A stretch of DNA of 64,000 bases from Eggerthellaceae bacterium (GTDB lineage Bacteria; Actinomycetota; Coriobacteriia; Coriobacteriales; Eggerthellaceae), in contig JAAVZC010000013.1 of assembly GCA_022791455.1 (NCBI GenBank), forward strand, positions 1-64,000. The letters run 5' to 3'. A model generated the notes under the pieces. It searched no databases. It saw only the letters and a list, made by a program, of their open reading frames with translations, and was not told where the DNA came from. This document shows positions 18,376 through 28,060 of the stretch, in pieces (position 1 is the stretch's first letter; each line of letters begins with the position of its first letter). The translations under genes and the position numbers were made by a program.

Positions 18376-18920
18376 AGGATCACCACCTCTCCGGTGGCGG
18401 AGTTCTCATGAGGGGAATGCCCCTCGGCCCCATGGCTGCGCAGGTAGACCGAGGCGGTGCCCTCGTCGGTGGTGATGGTCAGAAGACCGTCGTCGTAATC
18501 GAAGGAGAGCTGCTGTGATGGCGCCACCTCGAGAACGGAGGCGTCGGACACTTCCGTCCCGGCCAGGGCCGATTGCTGGCAGATCATGCCGTCGCGCAGG
18601 AAGATGGCGGTCTCGAAGGTGTTGTTGCCGATGACCTCCTCCAGCACAAGGCGCTGGTTTCCATCGGCAAGCGACACCGAGGAGATGCGATCATGGCCCT
18701 TTACCGTGTTGACGAGCATCCCCAAAGAGGCGCGGGCGGTCTGGGTGGCATTGCCCTGGGCGGTGATCTCGCGATAGCTGTTCACGCCGAAGAGCAGCGC
18801 CGCCATCAGTAGCGCCAAGAACAGGCCGAAGAGCAACGTGGTGGCCACCCGCAGGCCGGTAGGGGAGGTGGCGGCGCGGCCGTTCAGGCCCCGCCAGAGC
18901 GTGGGAGTGGGCTGTGTCAT
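18372..18920 (-). CDS. Pilus-locus membrane protein (DUF4860-like)
   Basis: Refined start MTQPTPTLWRGLNGRAA; single TM; LASLGMLVNTVKGHD-like sequence; overlaps neighbours. Confidence 0.55.
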   Translation of the reverse strand: MTQPTPTLWRGLNGRAATSPTGLRVATTLLFGLFLALLMAALLFGVNSYREITAQGNATQTARASLGMLVNTVKGHDRISSVSLADGNQRLVLEEVIGNNTFETAIFLRDGMICQQSALAGTEVSDASVLEVAPSQQLSFDYDDGLLTITTDEGTASVYLRSHGAEGHSPHENSATGEVVIL

Positions 18921-19231
18921 TTCAGCTTCACCACCACGTTGGGGGGCATGTTCGTAGCGAACGCCTCGTAGGTGACGGCGTACACGTCGTCGTTGACGGA
19001 AACGCCGTAGCAATCTTCAAGATGGGAGAGGGAGAGCGGGTAGGCGCCCTCCACCGCGGCGCACTGGTTGGCGGCGTCCAAGATGGACTGGCGAAGCGAT
19101 GCGGCGCCCTGCTCGGCCGACGAGGCCTGGGCGGCGTCGATTCCCCATGCGGCGCCGAAGCCCACCACCAGGCATAAGCCGACAGCGATGAGCCAGCGCG
19201 CGGCGCGAGATTTGTTCTTCCGGGCGGCCAT
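18917..19231 (-). CDS. Minor pilin-like protein
   Basis: MAARKNKSRAARWLIAVGLCLVVGFGAAWGIDAAQ, then soluble domain; pil cluster. Confidence 0.5.
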   Translation of the reverse strand: MAARKNKSRAARWLIAVGLCLVVGFGAAWGIDAAQASSAEQGAASLRQSILDAANQCAAVEGAYPLSLSHLEDCYGVSVNDDVYAVTYEAFATNMPPNVVVKLK

Positions 19232-19235
19232 TGGT

Positions 19236-20288
19236 TTACCCGATCGATCCCATGATGCCGATGAGGGGCATCATCACGGCAATGAGGGTGGCCCCCACCG
19301 CAACGGTCAAAAGCGCCGCCAGCACCGGCTCGATGCGGTCGATAGAGGCGCTCAAGGAATCGAGGGCATCCTCGAACAGCGTGCGGGAAAGCGACTCGAG
19401 CGCTTCGGCGGTAGAGCCCATGGCCGACTGCACGGTGAGCATGTGGCCGTAGAGCGGCTGGTAGAGGCCCGCTTCCACGAGCGCTTGGGCCAGGCCCTTC
19501 GGGTCGGAGTTGTCTTCCATAAGCTTGCGGGCGCGCTCGAGCCGCGTTGCCAGTTCGCGGTGGTCCACCACGCCTGCGGCGTACTGCAGCGCGTCGGTGG
19601 TGTTGAGCCCCGAGGCAATGGCGGTGGAAAGGGCCGCCGAGAACCGGGAAACTGCCAGGTCGTAGGCGCTTCCCTTCAAAAACGATACTTTCTCCGCTAG
19701 TCGCAAGATGGACATGCGGCCGGTTTGGCTGCCGCTGCGCACGAACAGAACCAGCATGAAGATGGTGGTGATGAGGGTGAGGGCGAAGGCAACCCAGCCG
19801 ATGCCGAGCGAAATGGAAACAAACGAGTAAGAGCCAGAGGTGAGGGAGCCGGTCATCTGCTCGTAGACCCCCACGAACACGGGAAGCACCAGCGCGCAGG
19901 TGACCACCAGGATTACCGACATGAGCCCCAGAAGCAAGCAGGGATAGCCAAGCGAGCTGCGCAGTCGGGAGAACAGGCGATGCTCCTCGTCGTAATAGGT
20001 GGCAAGGGAGCGGCTCACCTCCTCGATGCGGCCGCTCTTGTCGCCAATCTTGAGCATCTGCACCGCGTAGGGAGGAAACGCCCCGGCCTCTTCAGCAGCG
20101 AGGCCCAGCGCAACCCCTTCGTCCAGCTGCTGGTACATGTCGCGGCACACCGCGGCCAGCTCTTTGTCGGAGGCGTCTTGGGCCAGCGTCCAAAGCGCCT
20201 GGCTCGTCTGCATGCCGGAAGCGAGCATCAGCGCGATGCTCTCGAAGAACTCGGACAGGGTCAAGCTGTCCAGGAGGGGCCGTTTCAT
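19236..20288 (-). CDS. pilC: Type II secretion/type IV pilus inner-membrane platform protein (PilC/GspF family)
   Basis: FFESIALMLASGMQTSQAL, FPPYAVQMLKIGDKSGRIEEVSRSLATYYDEE, IEPVLAALLTVAVGATLIAVMMPLIGIMG. Confidence 0.88.
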   Translation of the reverse strand: MKRPLLDSLTLSEFFESIALMLASGMQTSQALWTLAQDASDKELAAVCRDMYQQLDEGVALGLAAEEAGAFPPYAVQMLKIGDKSGRIEEVSRSLATYYDEEHRLFSRLRSSLGYPCLLLGLMSVILVVTCALVLPVFVGVYEQMTGSLTSGSYSFVSISLGIGWVAFALTLITTIFMLVLFVRSGSQTGRMSILRLAEKVSFLKGSAYDLAVSRFSAALSTAIASGLNTTDALQYAAGVVDHRELATRLERARKLMEDNSDPKGLAQALVEAGLYQPLYGHMLTVQSAMGSTAEALESLSRTLFEDALDSLSASIDRIEPVLAALLTVAVGATLIAVMMPLIGIMGSIG

Positions 20289-20315
20289 GTTCTTCTCGTT
20301 CCTTTCCGTCTGGTG

Positions 20316-21380
20316 CTAGTAGGTGTAGCGGTCGGTGTAGTTGATGCCGTCGCCCACATACTCTTTATATGAGGGGGAGGCGCCGAAGGTGGAATCCACG
20401 CGGCTCCAGGTGTTGGCGCGCACGTCGATGCCCACCGCTTGCCAGCTGCCGTCTATGTAGACCATGTTCCAGGCATGGTAGAGGTCGTTGGGGCTCACGT
20501 ATCCGGTGATCACCTGGCAGGGGATGCCCACGCTGCGCAGCATCGCGCCCACGAGCGCCGAATAGTCGAAGCAGATGCCGGTGCCGGAAGAAAGGGTGCT
20601 GTCGGGGTTGGGCAGATAGCCGGACTTGTCGCTGAGGTCTTCGGCTTTCGCGGCGTCATAGCTGATGTTGGCGCACACCCAGTCGTAGATGGCCGCCACT
20701 GCGTCCGCCTCGTTGGCGGCATTCGCGGTGAGCTCCTTGGCCTTCTTGACGGCGGCGGAAGACTCGCTGTAGTCGCAGATGACGCTCGGCAGCAGGAAGG
20801 GCGCGAACTCGCTTGCCAGCGAAACGTCCATCTGCACCGAGCAGATTTCCACGTAATTGGAATCGGTCGTGTTCTGCATAACGCGGAAGGTGTAGCTGCC
20901 GCTGCCCATGTTCACCGGGCAGACGATGGGGGTGCCGTCGCCGGGAAGGTCGTAGTTGTAGCTCATCTCGCCTTTGATGACCTGGAACTTCAGGCGCACG
21001 TCGTTCACCGCCTTGGCAGCGACCCAGCCCTCGTTGGCGCCGGAGGCGTCGATGGCGGCGCCGTTCTCCTCGGCGGTGGCGGTCCCGAAGGAGGGGATGG
21101 TGAGGCTTGACGGGGGGTTGAAGGCGGCGCCGGTAGTCTGGGGCTTCTCCGCTTCCGGCTCGGGATCGGGGGCCTCATCGGTGGTGGATTCACTCGGCGT
21201 GCTTGTTTCATTGGAGGGAGCAGGGGTGGGGTCGGTCGTGGTTGACGGGGCAGGGTCGGCCGTTGGCTGCGAATCTTCGCCACCGCCGCCACAGCCCGCG
21301 AGGAAGCTGCCGGCCGAAATTGCCAGCACCAGCGCGAGCGCCCATTTTCCACTGATCAGGTGTTTCAACTTCCCAAGCAC
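20316..21380 (-). CDS. Transglutaminase-like domain lipoprotein
   Basis: Lipobox SFLAGC, Pro/Thr/Ser/Glu-rich linker, transglutaminase Cys/His/Asp motifs TGICFDYSALVGAMLRSVGIPCQVITGYV, YHAWNMVYIDGSWQAVGID. Confidence 0.85.
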   Translation of the reverse strand: MLGKLKHLISGKWALALVLAISAGSFLAGCGGGGEDSQPTADPAPSTTTDPTPAPSNETSTPSESTTDEAPDPEPEAEKPQTTGAAFNPPSSLTIPSFGTATAEENGAAIDASGANEGWVAAKAVNDVRLKFQVIKGEMSYNYDLPGDGTPIVCPVNMGSGSYTFRVMQNTTDSNYVEICSVQMDVSLASEFAPFLLPSVICDYSESSAAVKKAKELTANAANEADAVAAIYDWVCANISYDAAKAEDLSDKSGYLPNPDSTLSSGTGICFDYSALVGAMLRSVGIPCQVITGYVSPNDLYHAWNMVYIDGSWQAVGIDVRANTWSRVDSTFGASPSYKEYVGDGINYTDRYTY

Positions 21381-21630
21381 CTAGTTCTCTCTCAATCTTA
21401 CGGATTGGCATTATAGCTTGCTCGAAGATTTTGTTCACCAAGATATTTCTTCGCGGCGGCCATTGCCGAGGAAAATCCATCAGCGCGCCCGCGCCCCCAC
21501 GCCTCTGGCCCTTCTCGGCGATATTTCGCTTGTATTCAACTTCAAGTTCTTCTTCGTTTCTGATAAGGTATCGCATGGTGTCCGCCATCTGTGGTTGGTT
21601 TTTTCGGCGGCGCCTGGGAAAGGGGAATAC

Positions 21631-23715
21631 ATGGCCGTGGGAAGCCTGAAGGGTCGCACGATCCTGGTCGTTGACGACAACCCGATGAACCGGCTGCTTT
21701 TGCAAGACATTATTGGCGGCGAGGCGAATTTCGTCGAAGCCGCTGACGGAGCATCTGCGATTGCCCGCATCAAAGAGCTGGGCACCGAGATCTCGGTGGT
21801 GCTGCTGGACATTGTGATGCCCATTCTTTCCGGCCTCGATGTGCTGGAATTCATGTCGAAAGCGGGGTATGTGAACGACATCCCCGTCATCATGGTGTCC
21901 TCCGAGACCGATTCCGACATTGTCATGCGCGCCTACGAGCTGGGGGCCACCGACTTCATCAACCGCCCCTTCGTGCCCAACATTGTGCGGCGGCGCGTCA
22001 TCAACACCATCATGCTCTACGCCAAGCAGCGCGATCTCATCGGGCTCATGGAGGAGCAGATCCTCGCCCGCGAGCGCGACAACATGCTCATGGTGTCCAC
22101 GCTCTCCCACATTGTGGAGGTCCGCAACGGTGAGTCCGGCTCGCACGTCACCCATGTGAGCAACATCGCCCGCATCTTGCTGCGGGCGATGGGCGCGAAG
22201 TCCAGCCAGTATTTCCTTTCCGAAGAGGACATTCGCATCATCTCGCTGGCGTCGAGCCTTCACGACGTTGGCAAGATTTCCATTCCCGACGAGATTCTCA
22301 ACAAGCCGGGCCGGTTGACCCCCGAAGAGTTCGAGGTCATGAAGGCGCATACCACTAAGGGCGCCGAGATGCTGGCGAGCCTTGATGGCAACAACGAGAC
22401 GAAACTGGTGAAGACTGCCTACGAAATTGTGCGCTGGCATCACGAGCGCTTCGACGGCAAGGGGTACCCGGACGGCATTTCCGGTAACGACATTCCCCTT
22501 TCCGCGCAGGTAGTCTCCCTTGCCGACGTGTACGACGCCCTGCGCAGCGAGCGCGTGTACAAGAAAGCGTTCCCACGGGAAAAGGCTCTCGAGATGATCG
22601 TGGGCGGCGAGTGCGGCATCTTCAACCCCGACCTTCTGGAAGTGTTTTTGGAGTCGGTGGACGAGATGGAGCAGGTGGTCAGTTCCACCGAGGTGAACCT
22701 TGCCGAGCAGGTGGACGGCGGCAGCGGCGGATCGCTGCTCTCGCCCCGCAACGCCGGTGAGATTTCCGCGCGCACGGTCGAGCAGCTGGAATACGAGCGC
22801 CAGAAGTACCGCTTCTTCGCATCCATGTCCAGCGAGGTGCAGTTCGAGTACACCTACGCCACCGACCTTCTGGTGCTGAACGACCACGGCCCGGGCGATC
22901 TGGGGCTGGACGAGGCCATCCTCTCGCCGCGAGCCGACGAGCGCTTCATTGCCTTCTTCGGCCAGGAGAACCTGGACCACTTGCTGGAGGCCATCGCGGC
23001 TGCCACGCCGGAAGACCCGCTCGTGCACATGAAGATTGTGGCCAACCCCGTGGGCGGCCCCCGTTGGTTCGAGCTCACCGCGCGCGTGATCTGGACGGTG
23101 AGCAGTCTGGATACCAAGACGTCCGCGGTCATCGGCAAGCTGGTCGACATCAACGAGCGGCAGGAGAACCTGAACAAGCTCTCCTTCAAGGCCACCCACG
23201 ACAGCCTGACCGGCCTTATGAACCACGCCAACGCCAAGCGGGTCATCAGCGACCGCCTCATCGAGAAGAACGATTCGCAGTTGGTGCTGTGCGTTCTGGA
23301 CATCGACAACTTCAAGGCCATCAACGACACCCGCGGCCATCTGTTCGGCGACGACATCTTGACGTGGATGGCTTCGCGCATGAACCATTCGGTGCGCGAC
23401 CGCGACCTTCTTGCCCGCGTAGGCGGTGATGAGTTCCTCATCTTCTTAGAGGTGAAGGGCGATCCGCAGCTTGTGGTGGAGCGCATCTTCAACCGCATCT
23501 GCGGCAACTACTCCGGGTGGGACGTGACGGTGTCCATGGGCGTGGCCATCGCGCCGGCGGAGTCCATCTCTTACGAAGATCTTTTCCGTCAGGCTGACGC
23601 CGCTTTGTACATTCGCAAGGGCTCGGGGCGAAACGGCTATACCTTCTACGAGAACGAACAGCACTCCGATCCGTCGTTCTCCAGCTCTATCACTCCTATC
23701 GACAGCGGCGAATAG
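21631..23715 (+). CDS. Response regulator with HD-GYP phosphodiesterase, PAS-like and GGDEF domains
   Basis: ILVVDDNPMNRLLL...VVLLDIVMP receiver; HDVGKISIPDEIL and HHERFDGKGYPDG HD-GYP; THDSLTGLMNH...RVGGDEF with RDRD 5 aa upstream. Confidence 0.93.
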   Translation: MAVGSLKGRTILVVDDNPMNRLLLQDIIGGEANFVEAADGASAIARIKELGTEISVVLLDIVMPILSGLDVLEFMSKAGYVNDIPVIMVSSETDSDIVMRAYELGATDFINRPFVPNIVRRRVINTIMLYAKQRDLIGLMEEQILARERDNMLMVSTLSHIVEVRNGESGSHVTHVSNIARILLRAMGAKSSQYFLSEEDIRIISLASSLHDVGKISIPDEILNKPGRLTPEEFEVMKAHTTKGAEMLASLDGNNETKLVKTAYEIVRWHHERFDGKGYPDGISGNDIPLSAQVVSLADVYDALRSERVYKKAFPREKALEMIVGGECGIFNPDLLEVFLESVDEMEQVVSSTEVNLAEQVDGGSGGSLLSPRNAGEISARTVEQLEYERQKYRFFASMSSEVQFEYTYATDLLVLNDHGPGDLGLDEAILSPRADERFIAFFGQENLDHLLEAIAAATPEDPLVHMKIVANPVGGPRWFELTARVIWTVSSLDTKTSAVIGKLVDINERQENLNKLSFKATHDSLTGLMNHANAKRVISDRLIEKNDSQLVLCVLDIDNFKAINDTRGHLFGDDILTWMASRMNHSVRDRDLLARVGGDEFLIFLEVKGDPQLVVERIFNRICGNYSGWDVTVSMGVAIAPAESISYEDLFRQADAALYIRKGSGRNGYTFYENEQHSDPSFSSSITPIDSGE

Positions 23716-23739
23716 CCCCACAAGGAAAGGACGATTACC

Positions 23740-24102
23740 ATGAGTCTTGAAGATTGCTATGGCGTGTGCGGGGGAGACTTGGCTGCTGTCCGCGGTCGTT
23801 TGCTGGACGATGCCCGCATTACCAAGTACCTGAATTTCTTTTTGCAGGACGACACCTATGCCAATCTGGGAACTTCCCTGGAAAGTGGCGATCTGGCTAC
23901 TGCCTTCCGGATGGCGCACACGTTGAAGGGTACCTCGATGGAGCTGGGGCTTGTGCAGCTTTCTCAGGATGCGGCGGCATTGTGTGAGGCGCTGCGCCCC
24001 GATGATGCCGGTGTGCCGAAGAATCTGGAGGCCGCGCCCGAGCTGAAGCAGAAGGTGGACGACGACTACCTTCTCGTGCAGGCCGGTATCGCGCTGATCT
24101 AG
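23740..24102 (+). CDS. Hpt (histidine phosphotransfer) domain protein
   Basis: ATAFRMAHTLKGTSMELGLVQLS. Confidence 0.85.
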   Translation: MSLEDCYGVCGGDLAAVRGRLLDDARITKYLNFFLQDDTYANLGTSLESGDLATAFRMAHTLKGTSMELGLVQLSQDAAALCEALRPDDAGVPKNLEAAPELKQKVDDDYLLVQAGIALI

Positions 24103-24120
24103 CATATATATAAGTAAGAG

Positions 24121-24148
24121 AAGGAGGGCTCACGGGCCCTCCTTTGTT
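24121..24148 (+). terminator. Terminator after hpt gene
   Basis: AAGGAGGGCTCACGGGCCCTCCTTTGTT. Confidence 0.8.
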
Positions 24149-24167
24149 GTTCTTTGCCAGCCTACCC

Positions 24168-24266
24168 GTTGTCATCCTGAGCGGAGCGCGCAGCGCGTAG
24201 TCGAAGGATCTCGGCAGCCGAGGAGATCCTTCGACTACGGCCTTTGGCCTCCGCTCAGGATGACAA
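24168..24266. repeat. Intergenic palindromic repeat, family A copy 2
   Basis: GTTGTCATCCTGAGCGGAGCGCGCAGCGCG...GATCCTTCGACTACGGCC...CGCTCAGGATGACAA; near-identical to 10062-10162. Confidence 0.9.
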
Positions 24267-24433
24267 ATGCCAATACTGTTAAATCATTCTGCATGCCGTT
24301 TTTGCCCGATAAATTGCAACGGGGTGGAACCATGTCTGGGCAAGGCCGTTAAGGTGTGCCATAATTTGCAGCTGTGCGCTTTCGGCGGCTTGCGTCGGCG
24401 CGCGTATTAGTAAAGACACGATGGAGGACTTCT

Positions 24434-25804
24434 GTGAAGACTAACAAAGAGGAGCTTCTTGACAATCAGGTCAAGGTTACCGTTACGGTGGACGCGGCCG
24501 ATGTGGATTCCCGCATCAACAAGACCTACCGCGATTTCGCCGCCCGCTACAATTTCCCGGGCTTCCGCAAGGGCAAGGCTCCGCGCAAGGTTATCGACAA
24601 CGCGCTGGGCGCCGAAGCGGTGGCGGCCACCGTTTCCGAGCAGTTGGTGAACGAGGGCTACCCCTTCGCCATTGAAGCAGAGGGTCTGTTCCCCATGGGT
24701 CAGCCGAAGTTCTCCGCCGACGAGATTGCCAAGGCGGGCGAGCCCTACGAGTTCTCCTTTGAGATTGAAGTGAAGCCCTCCTATGAACTGACCTCCTACG
24801 ATCCGGTCGAGATCGAGATGCCCGCCTCCGGTGCCACCGAAGCGGAGATCGACGACCAGCTGGAGACCATGCGCGGCCACTACGTGGAGTTCGTGGACGC
24901 CTCTGCCGCCAAGAAGCTGAAAGAGGACAACTTCGCCGACCTGAAGATTGTCGCCACCGACGAGACTGGCAAGAACGTCGAGACCGTCTCCAGCGAGTCC
25001 CGTCTGTACGGCCCGGGCTCCGGCATGCTCTCCGAAGCCTTCGACAAGGAAATCATGGGGATGAAGAAGGGCGAGACCCGCGAGTTCGAGCTGCTCATTC
25101 CCGTGACCGAGGATTCCGTGCTGCTGCAGCCGCTGGCCGGCCAGAAGGTGAAGTTCGAGGTCACTTGCACGGTGGTCAAGAAGAAGGAGCTGCCGGAGGT
25201 CACCGACGAGTGGGCCAAGGAGACTATGGGCTTCGAGAACGTGGCCGACATGCGCGAGCGCATCGCCCAGTCCATCGAAGTGCAGAAGGACAGCTACCTG
25301 CCTCGTCTGAAGGAGAACAACTGCCTGCAGGCGCTCATGACCCGCGTTGAGGGCGAGGTGCCCGGCGCGCTGGTGGAGCAGCAGCAGACCAACCTACTGC
25401 AGGAGTTCTTCGGCCAGCTTCAGGGCGCCGGCATGACGCTGGACGGCTACCTGAAGATGCAGGGCATCACTTCCGACCAGTTCAAGGCCGACATCAAGGC
25501 TCAGGCCACCGATGAGGTGAAATCCGGCCTGGCGCTGGACGCGTGGGCCCGCCATAACGGCATTGAGGTTACCGACGCCGAAGTCCTGGCCGAGTTCAAC
25601 AAGGCCGGCGTGCCCGACCCCGAGGGCATGATGGAGGAATGGCGCCAGGAAGGCCGCCTGTACCTCATCCGCGAGGGCGTCATCCGCGGCAAGGCCGTGA
25701 ACCAGGTCATGGAGACCGCCGTGGTCACCGAAACCGATGCCCCTGCGAAGGACGAGACGGTAGAGGTTTCCGCCGAGGACGAGAAGGCGGCGGAAGCGGA
25801 GTAG
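24434..25804 (+). CDS. tig: Trigger factor
   Basis: KVTVTVDAADVDSRINKTYRDFAARYNFPGFRKGKAPRKVIDNALG; GTG start. Confidence 0.95.
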   Translation: MKTNKEELLDNQVKVTVTVDAADVDSRINKTYRDFAARYNFPGFRKGKAPRKVIDNALGAEAVAATVSEQLVNEGYPFAIEAEGLFPMGQPKFSADEIAKAGEPYEFSFEIEVKPSYELTSYDPVEIEMPASGATEAEIDDQLETMRGHYVEFVDASAAKKLKEDNFADLKIVATDETGKNVETVSSESRLYGPGSGMLSEAFDKEIMGMKKGETREFELLIPVTEDSVLLQPLAGQKVKFEVTCTVVKKKELPEVTDEWAKETMGFENVADMRERIAQSIEVQKDSYLPRLKENNCLQALMTRVEGEVPGALVEQQQTNLLQEFFGQLQGAGMTLDGYLKMQGITSDQFKADIKAQATDEVKSGLALDAWARHNGIEVTDAEVLAEFNKAGVPDPEGMMEEWRQEGRLYLIREGVIRGKAVNQVMETAVVTETDAPAKDETVEVSAEDEKAAEAE

Positions 25805-25828
25805 CTTTCCGGATACGGTTCGCATTCC

Positions 25829-25866
25829 AAGGCCGCTTGCCTCCCCGGGGGCGAGCGGCCTTTTAG
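25829..25866 (+). terminator. Terminator after tig
   Basis: AAGGCCGCTTGCCTCCCCGGGGGCGAGCGGCCTTTTA. Confidence 0.85.
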
Positions 25867-25978
25867 CTATGGAATTTCGTTTCGGCGCTTTGCCGGACGG
25901 CCCCTATAGCCTAAGATAGGCAGGATACCTGACAGACGGCGGCGCAACGGCGGCCGCCCATAGCGAAAGAGAGCGTTT

Positions 25979-26599
25979 ATGAGTATCGAACGAGTGAGCA
26001 ACGCCCTGATCCCCTATGTTATCGAGCAGTCTCCGCGCGGCGAGCGCAGCTACGACATCTACTCCCGCCTGCTGAACGACCGCATCATCTTCTTGGGCGA
26101 GCAGATTGACGACCACGTGGCAAATTCCGTGGTGGCGCAGCTGCTGCACCTGGAGAGCGCCGACCCGGACAAGGACATCTCCCTGTACATCAATTCCCCG
26201 GGCGGCTCCGTTACTGCGGGCCTGGGCATTCTGGACACCATGAACTTCATCAAGTGCGACGTGTCCACCATCTGCATCGGCGAGTGCGCCTCTATGGCGG
26301 CCGTGCTGCTTTCCAACGGCGCGAAGGGCAAGCGCTTCTGCCTGCCGAATTCCATGGTGCTCATCCACCAGCCTTCCGGCGGCGCCCAGGGCCAGCAGAC
26401 CGAGATTGCCATTGTGGCTGACTTCATGCTGAAGACCCGCGACCGCTTGAACAAGATTCTGGCGGACAACACCGGCCAGACCATCGAGCGCATCCAGCTG
26501 GACACCGAGCGCGACAACTACATGACCGCCGAAGAGGCCAAGGCCTACGGCCTGGTGGACGAGATCATCACCCACCACGGCGCCCGTTCCGGCGAATAG
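25979..26599 (+). CDS. clpP: ATP-dependent Clp protease proteolytic subunit
   Basis: [58 protein letters not shown]. Confidence 0.97.
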   Translation: MSIERVSNALIPYVIEQSPRGERSYDIYSRLLNDRIIFLGEQIDDHVANSVVAQLLHLESADPDKDISLYINSPGGSVTAGLGILDTMNFIKCDVSTICIGECASMAAVLLSNGAKGKRFCLPNSMVLIHQPSGGAQGQQTEIAIVADFMLKTRDRLNKILADNTGQTIERIQLDTERDNYMTAEEAKAYGLVDEIITHHGARSGE

Positions 26600-26617
26600 G
26601 ACATAAGGAACCACCCC

Positions 26618-27982
26618 ATGACCAACGATCGACCCAAACACGGGTACCACGAAGAGGCGCCCATTTTCTGCGCCTTCTGCGGGAAGAGCCATGACGAGGT
26701 TTCCGCCATGATCTCCGGCCCCAACGGCATCTACATCTGCGACGAGTGCATTTCTTTGTGCGCCGACGCGATGATGCGCGACTTCGGCTACGCCATGCAG
26801 CAGGAGATGATGGACGGCCGCATGGGCGAGCAGGAAGAGATGGCCATGCCCACCGCCTACGTGGAGCAGCACCGCTCCGAGAACCCGGGCGCGGCGCTGG
26901 GTCATCTTCCCACCCCGCACGAGCTGTACCGCAACCTCTCCGAGCACGTGGTAGGGCAGGAAGCGGCCAAGAAGGCGCTGTCGGTGGCGGTGTACAACCA
27001 CTACAAGCGCATCTCCATGGGCGCCGAGGCGCTGGAGGGCGATGTGGAGCTGGCCAAGAGCAACATCATGCTCTTGGGCCCCACCGGCTCCGGCAAGACG
27101 CTTTTGGCCCAGACCCTGGCCCGCACACTGCAGGTGCCCTTCGCCATTGCCGACGCCACTACCTTGACCGAGGCGGGCTATGTGGGCGAGGACGTGGAGA
27201 ACATCCTGCTGAAGCTCATCACCGCCGCCGACAACGATGTGGCGCGGGCGGAGATCGGCATCATCTACATTGACGAGATCGACAAGATTGCCCGCAAGGC
27301 GGAGAACCTCTCCATCACCCGCGACGTTTCCGGCGAGGGCGTGCAGCAGGCGCTGCTGAAGATTGTGGAGGGCTGCGAGGCCAGCGTGCCGCCGCAAGGG
27401 GGCCGCAAGCACCCGCAACAGGAGTACATCCACATCGACACCACCAACATCCTGTTCATTCTGGGCGGGGCGTTCGTGGGCCTGGCGGACATCATCGCCC
27501 ACCGCGTGGGCACTTCCTCGCTGGGCTTTGCCACCGACCTTCCGGAGAACCAGAAGTTGCGCGATGCGGAACTTCTGGCTCAGGTGCTGCCGGAGGACCT
27601 CAACAAGTTCGGCATGATCCCCGAATTCGTGGGCCGCATCCCGGTCATCACCTCGCTAACCGAGCTTTCCGAAGAGGACATGGTGCGCATTCTCACCGAG
27701 CCGAAGAACGCCCTGGTGAAGCAGTACACTCGCATGTTCGAGTTCGAGCAGGCGCGGCTGGTGTTCGAACCGGAGGCTTTGCGTGCCATCGCACACGAGG
27801 CGGTGGAGCAGGGCACTGGCGCCCGCGGCCTGCGTAGCATCTGCGAGCGCGTGCTGATGGACGTGATGTACGACCTGCCGGCCCTGGGGCGCCCGGCCCG
27901 CGTGGTGGTGCACGCCTCCGACGTCACCGGCGAGACGAAGCCCATCATCGAACCGGGCGACTTCTTCGCCCCGCGGAAGTAA
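26618..27982 (+). CDS. clpX: ATP-dependent Clp protease ATP-binding subunit
   Basis: [54 protein letters not shown]. Confidence 0.97.
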   Translation: MTNDRPKHGYHEEAPIFCAFCGKSHDEVSAMISGPNGIYICDECISLCADAMMRDFGYAMQQEMMDGRMGEQEEMAMPTAYVEQHRSENPGAALGHLPTPHELYRNLSEHVVGQEAAKKALSVAVYNHYKRISMGAEALEGDVELAKSNIMLLGPTGSGKTLLAQTLARTLQVPFAIADATTLTEAGYVGEDVENILLKLITAADNDVARAEIGIIYIDEIDKIARKAENLSITRDVSGEGVQQALLKIVEGCEASVPPQGGRKHPQQEYIHIDTTNILFILGGAFVGLADIIAHRVGTSSLGFATDLPENQKLRDAELLAQVLPEDLNKFGMIPEFVGRIPVITSLTELSEEDMVRILTEPKNALVKQYTRMFEFEQARLVFEPEALRAIAHEAVEQGTGARGLRSICERVLMDVMYDLPALGRPARVVVHASDVTGETKPIIEPGDFFAPRK

Positions 27983-28000
27983 GCTTCCCTTTGAGTTATC

Positions 28001-28032
28001 GGGGCCGAGGCGATTGCCGTCGGCCCTTTTCC
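28001..28032 (+). terminator. Terminator after clpX
   Basis: GGGCCGAGGCGATTGCCGTCGGCCCTTTTCC. Confidence 0.8.
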
Positions 28033-28060
28033 TATTACTGGTCAACGATCAAGCACGAGG

